From Winogradskyella psychrotolerans (GTDB lineage: Bacteria; Bacteroidota; Bacteroidia; Flavobacteriales; Flavobacteriaceae), in the NCBI RefSeq assembly GCF_018860545.1, contig NZ_JAHKPN010000011.1:660915-724914 (forward strand): a stretch of 64,000 bases of DNA, in the 5' to 3' direction. This document shows, one piece after another, positions 60,757-64,000 of the stretch. The position numbers and the translations under genes were made by a program. The notes beneath the pieces were generated by a model, which searched no databases, was not told where the DNA came from, and saw only the letters and a program-made list of their open reading frames with translations. The stretch's first letter is position 1. Every line of letters starts with the position of its first letter.

Positions 60757-60826
60757 TATTAATTTTATTAATTTAATGCGAAATTAGAGCTAAATGAAGT
60801 CTAATTTTATTTTAATCGACTAAGTG

Positions 60827-61504
60827 ATGAAAAACTTGTTAAACTTGTTCTTTCCTAAGGTTTGTGAAGCCTGCAACACTGTTTTAGCTGATAATGAAAT
60901 GGTTTTATGCACCTCTTGTAGACATCAATTACCAATAACTAATTTTCATTTTGAGAATACTGAAGACGTTAAAAAAATAGTTTATGGACGCGTAAGACTA
61001 GAAAGTGCCACCGCATTATTACATTTTTCAAAAAAAGGAATTGTACAACAAATACTTCATAATTTAAAATACAGAGGTCATGAAGATATCGGAAAATCGT
61101 TAGGTCAATGGCTTGGTGCAGAATTAGCAACTGTAGAGACTTACAAAGATATAGACGTTGTGATACCGGTGCCTTTATATAAATCTAAATTGAGAAAACG
61201 TGGCTACAATCAAGTAGCTAAATTTGGACAAGAAATTGCAAAAGCACTCAAAGCGGACTACAACGACACGGTTTTAATAAAAACAAAATCGACTAAAACA
61301 CAAGTTTTTAAAGGGCGCTTAACACGTTGGAATGATGATGGAGCCGTATTTGATATTTCCGAAAATAAATCCTTAACCGGAAAACATATTTTATTAGTAG
61401 ACGATATCATTACGACCGGCGCAACAGTTGAATCTTGTGCTACTGTTTTGTTAAAAATTGATAATATTAAGTTAAGTCTTGCGACAATGGCAATTGCAGA
61501 TTGA
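60827..61504 (+). CDS. comF: ComF-family protein
   Basis: A 225-residue protein with an N-terminal four-Cys zinc finger (CEACNTVLADNEMVLCTSCRH) and a C-terminal phosphoribosyltransferase-type domain. It has the PRPP loop LLVDDIITTGATVES near 188-202 and the ComF block YKSKLRKRGYNQVAKFG. ComF helps DNA uptake or internalisation in competent bacteria; in others the role is unclear. The start is the ATG at 60827; the codon before it is GTG. It is followed by a large lipoprotein gene 56 bp downstream. Confidence 0.92.
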   Translation: MKNLLNLFFPKVCEACNTVLADNEMVLCTSCRHQLPITNFHFENTEDVKKIVYGRVRLESATALLHFSKKGIVQQILHNLKYRGHEDIGKSLGQWLGAELATVETYKDIDVVIPVPLYKSKLRKRGYNQVAKFGQEIAKALKADYNDTVLIKTKSTKTQVFKGRLTRWNDDGAVFDISENKSLTGKHILLVDDIITTGATVESCATVLLKIDNIKLSLATMAIAD

Positions 61505-61560
61505 TTTTTTCGTTTCTAAATAAATTATATTGTTTCTTTGTGCTAAATTATTTTGAGTAG

Positions 61561-63171
61561 ATGCGTTTATCATTACTACGAGTTTTAAGTCTGATTTTAA
61601 TTGCAATAAGCATTGCAAGTTGTGCCAATCGTGGGACTCCTACCGGAGGAGAAAAGGATATTTTACCACCTGAGATTACTAAATCTGTCCCAGAAAATTT
61701 TTCGACCAATTTTAAAGGTGATGAAATTAGAATTTATTTTAATGAATACGTTAAAATAAAAGACCTTCAGAAACAACTTATAGTGTCTCCACCAATGGAT
61801 AACGCTCCTGTTATAACTCCATCAAGTTCCGCCAGCGAATATATCTCAATAAAAATAATTGATACTTTAGACGCCAATACAACCTATGCTTTTAATTTTG
61901 GTGAAAGCATTGTAGATAACAATGAAGGCAACCCATATCCCTATTATCGCTATGTGTTTTCTACTGGAAACACCATAGATTCTTTGTCTGTAAAAGGGTA
62001 TGTGGTAGATGCTCTGAAAGAAAAACCAGACACTTTTATTTCTGTGATGCTATATGAGGTGGATTCTACATATACAGACTCTATTGTTTACAAGAAAAAA
62101 CCACGATACATTACTAATACACTAGATAGTGTTACAACATTTAGTATTGATAATATTAAACCTGGAACCTATAAATTGATTGCTTTAAAGGATAAAAATT
62201 CTAATTATTTATTCAATCAAAAAAATGACAAAATAGGTTTTAAAGAAGAGGTGATCACCGTACCAACGGACGACTCTTACGAACTGAAACTTTTTAGCGA
62301 AAAGGTAAATTACAAAGCCATTAAACCCTCGCAAGATGGTGAAACACGACTCATGTTCCCATATGAAGGAGATTACGAAGCTATACGTATTAACGTGCTT
62401 GGAGACACACCTGAAGGTTACAAATCTCGAATTGTTAAATCCCCTACAACAGATACCTTATACTATTGGTATACCCCAAAATTTGAAATTGACACCACAT
62501 TTTTTATCGTCACTAACGACAAACAAATAGACACCTTTAAACATCGTTTCAGAACCATAAAAGGTGATTCTTTAAAGTTAAAACCCGTCGCACAAGGCTT
62601 ATTAAATTTTAATGAAGATTTCACTATTGAATCCAACATTCCATTGATTAGAATTGATACTACAAAAATTAAAATTATTGACAAAGATTCTTTAGCTGTA
62701 CCATTAAAAGTGGAATACGATTCTATTTTTAACACGTACAAATTTCCTATTGACAAGCAAGAAGATCAAAAATATAATTTCACCATGCTTCCTGGAACAT
62801 TCACCGATTTTTTTGAAGACACTAACAAAGACACTTTAACTTACTCTATTAGAACCAAAATGAAATCTGAATATGGTAATATTAGAGTCAATATAAGAAA
62901 TGCTAAATTCCCTTTAATCGTTCAATTGGTTAATGAGAAAGGAGACGTTTTATATGAGCAATATACTAAAGATTCACCTATTGTAGATTTTAGAAATTTA
63001 GTCCCAAGAAAATACAAACTTCGCGCTATTTTTGACACCAATGGGAACGGGAAATATGATACTGGAAATTTCTTATTAGGCATTCAACCGGAACGTGTTA
63101 GCTACTCAGAACCGATAGAAGAAGTGCGCTCTAATTTTGATTTTGTTGAAGAATTTACACTTTTAGACTAA
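61561..63171 (+). CDS. Large Ig-like lipoprotein (536 aa)
   Basis: A lipoprotein with signal peptide and lipobox SIASC (C21), then RGTPTGGEKDILPPEITKS. This begins a Big_5-type Ig-like domain (about 35-140, IRIYFNEYVKIKDL) common in Bacteroidota surface lipoproteins. The rest is beta-rich, with TYKLIALKDKNSNYLFNQ and a final RKYKLRAIFDTNGNGKYDTG, a carboxypeptidase-regulatory-like fold. It is probably exported to the outer membrane. Function unknown. Its 3' end overlaps the convergent amidohydrolase by 17 bp. Confidence 0.8.
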   Translation: MRLSLLRVLSLILIAISIASCANRGTPTGGEKDILPPEITKSVPENFSTNFKGDEIRIYFNEYVKIKDLQKQLIVSPPMDNAPVITPSSSASEYISIKIIDTLDANTTYAFNFGESIVDNNEGNPYPYYRYVFSTGNTIDSLSVKGYVVDALKEKPDTFISVMLYEVDSTYTDSIVYKKKPRYITNTLDSVTTFSIDNIKPGTYKLIALKDKNSNYLFNQKNDKIGFKEEVITVPTDDSYELKLFSEKVNYKAIKPSQDGETRLMFPYEGDYEAIRINVLGDTPEGYKSRIVKSPTTDTLYYWYTPKFEIDTTFFIVTNDKQIDTFKHRFRTIKGDSLKLKPVAQGLLNFNEDFTIESNIPLIRIDTTKIKIIDKDSLAVPLKVEYDSIFNTYKFPIDKQEDQKYNFTMLPGTFTDFFEDTNKDTLTYSIRTKMKSEYGNIRVNIRNAKFPLIVQLVNEKGDVLYEQYTKDSPIVDFRNLVPRKYKLRAIFDTNGNGKYDTGNFLLGIQPERVSYSEPIEEVRSNFDFVEEFTLLD

Positions 63172-63937
63172 AGTCATCTCTATCATTTAAAAAATTCAAT
63201 TTCTCTCGGTATTTTGTAATCACCTCTTTTTCTAAAACCACAATTGCCGTAGCATCTTGGTTTTCAGTTAAGTTATCCAATCTATTACCTAAAACATCAT
63301 ACGCTACCGAATGACCAGAATATTCGTGGTTATTGCCATCTAACCCTACTCTATTAACGCCTATACAATACGTCATATTTTCGATAGCTCTTGCTTCTAA
63401 CAGAGCATCCCAAGCTTTAATACGTACTTTAGGCCAATTGGCAACGTAGATTAAAAGGTCATATTCCTCAGTATTTCTCGCCCAAACAGGAAAACGTAAA
63501 TCGTAACAAACCAATGGACAAATTTTCCAACCTTTATAATTGAAAATTACTTTTTCGGTTCCAGCCGTGTACACCTTATGCTCACCTGCTAAAGTAAATG
63601 TATGGCGTTTATCATAAGTTGTAATTGCACCAGAAGGCTCAACACAAACCATCCGGTTATAAAAATTGCCCTGTTCTGTAATCACAAGACTTCCCATAAT
63701 TACAGCCTGCTTAATTTTTGCTGTTTGCTTTAGCCATATTATAGTTTCCCCTTCCATGGTTTCAGCCACAGAAGCCGGATTCATTGTAAAACCAGACGTA
63801 AACATTTCTGGTAAAACAATAAGATCAACGTTGGTTACAATAGCGTCAATCTTATCACTGAGTAAACCTCTGTTTGCTTCTGGGTTTTCCCAGACCAATT
63901 CGGTTTGAAGGATAGCAACTTTCAATTCTTTAGTCAT
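63155..63937 (-). CDS. Carbon-nitrogen hydrolase, omega-amidase type (YafV/NIT2-like)
   Basis: A 260-residue cytoplasmic nitrilase-family enzyme with the complete Glu-Lys-Cys triad: E44 in VLPEMFTSGF, K110 in TTYDKRHTF and C144 in PLVCYDLRFPVW. The FTSGF and CYDLRFP blocks are those of omega-amidase (YafV, NIT2), which hydrolyses alpha-ketoglutaramate or alpha-ketosuccinamate to keto acids. It is probably housekeeping metabolite repair. It is the last gene visible in the window. The 63 bp beyond hold no recognisable feature. Confidence 0.9.
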   Translation of the reverse strand: MTKELKVAILQTELVWENPEANRGLLSDKIDAIVTNVDLIVLPEMFTSGFTMNPASVAETMEGETIIWLKQTAKIKQAVIMGSLVITEQGNFYNRMVCVEPSGAITTYDKRHTFTLAGEHKVYTAGTEKVIFNYKGWKICPLVCYDLRFPVWARNTEEYDLLIYVANWPKVRIKAWDALLEARAIENMTYCIGVNRVGLDGNNHEYSGHSVAYDVLGNRLDNLTENQDATAIVVLEKEVITKYREKLNFLNDRDDFSLKV

Positions 63938-64000
63938 AACTTTAAAATTACAAATTTGATTTCAAAAAGAGGTATAAAAAAAAAGCAATCTAAAAGGAAA

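Overview
This 64 kb window is one uninterrupted stretch of a chromosome from the Bacteroidota, almost certainly a marine-type member of the Flavobacteriaceae. The evidence is the low GC content, the Bacteroidota promoter type (TAnnTTTG at -7, in two clear cases with TTG exactly 18 bp upstream), the scarcity of Shine-Dalgarno sites, a type 9 secretion sorting domain, and phylum-typical families (DUF4271, DUF4296, DUF456, TrxB-like ferredoxin reductase, TPR histidine kinase). I see no phage, transposase, integrase, CRISPR array or rRNA operon. Coding density is high and the genes are mostly housekeeping or envelope genes.

Layout. 1-5 kb: a truncated BlaI-type repressor with twin operators, a DUF456 membrane protein, a TPR histidine kinase/response regulator pair, a 57-residue secreted peptide gene with a cluster of dyads upstream, and tRNA-Asp. 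5-13 kb: DUF58 protein, thioredoxin, an ATG-less reading frame directly after dnaE, DnaE with a fused exonuclease, and a calcium-repeat lipoprotein. 13-16 kb: rpsP-rimM-trmN6 and a glutaryl-CoA dehydrogenase-like enzyme. 16-19.6 kb: a 1149-residue protein that looks like pyrophosphate-type PEP carboxykinase. 19.7-22 kb: SGNH hydrolase, metallophosphoesterase and a membrane protein. 22-25 kb: a redox and Fe-S set (ferredoxin, ferredoxin reductase, NifU, Mrp). 25-30 kb: alkyltransferase-like protein, LysE, TrmB, a glycosyltransferase and a PhoR/PhoB-like pair. 30-39.6 kb: T9SS protein, LuxE-like acyltransferase, TyrS, epimerase, a ppm-pyrC-DUF4296 operon, and DUF4271-hemD. 39.6-47.5 kb: ATP-type pckA, DUF423, saccharopine dehydrogenase with an Lrp regulator, aldo/keto reductase, OmpA lipoprotein and exonuclease III. 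47.5-52 kb: a giant outer-membrane protein and a flavoprotein. 52-58 kb: a heavy-metal efflux operon whose RND pump is fused to its own TolC partner. 58-64 kb: GlyQS, a coiled-coil protein, ComF, a large lipoprotein and an omega-amidase-like enzyme.

Points of most interest. Two unrelated PEP carboxykinases lie about 20 kb apart. A reading frame of about 67 codons with protein-like composition starts right after the dnaE stop in the same frame and has no ATG. An RND pump and TolC are joined through what looks like an intact signal peptide. A family of short hairpins sits 4-12 nt in front of four start codons in the same orientation. A small secreted peptide gene with three perfect dyads lies beside a two-component system.

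All functional calls come from recognising motifs and families by eye. No search was run. Start codons that differ from the longest open frame are explained in the entries.
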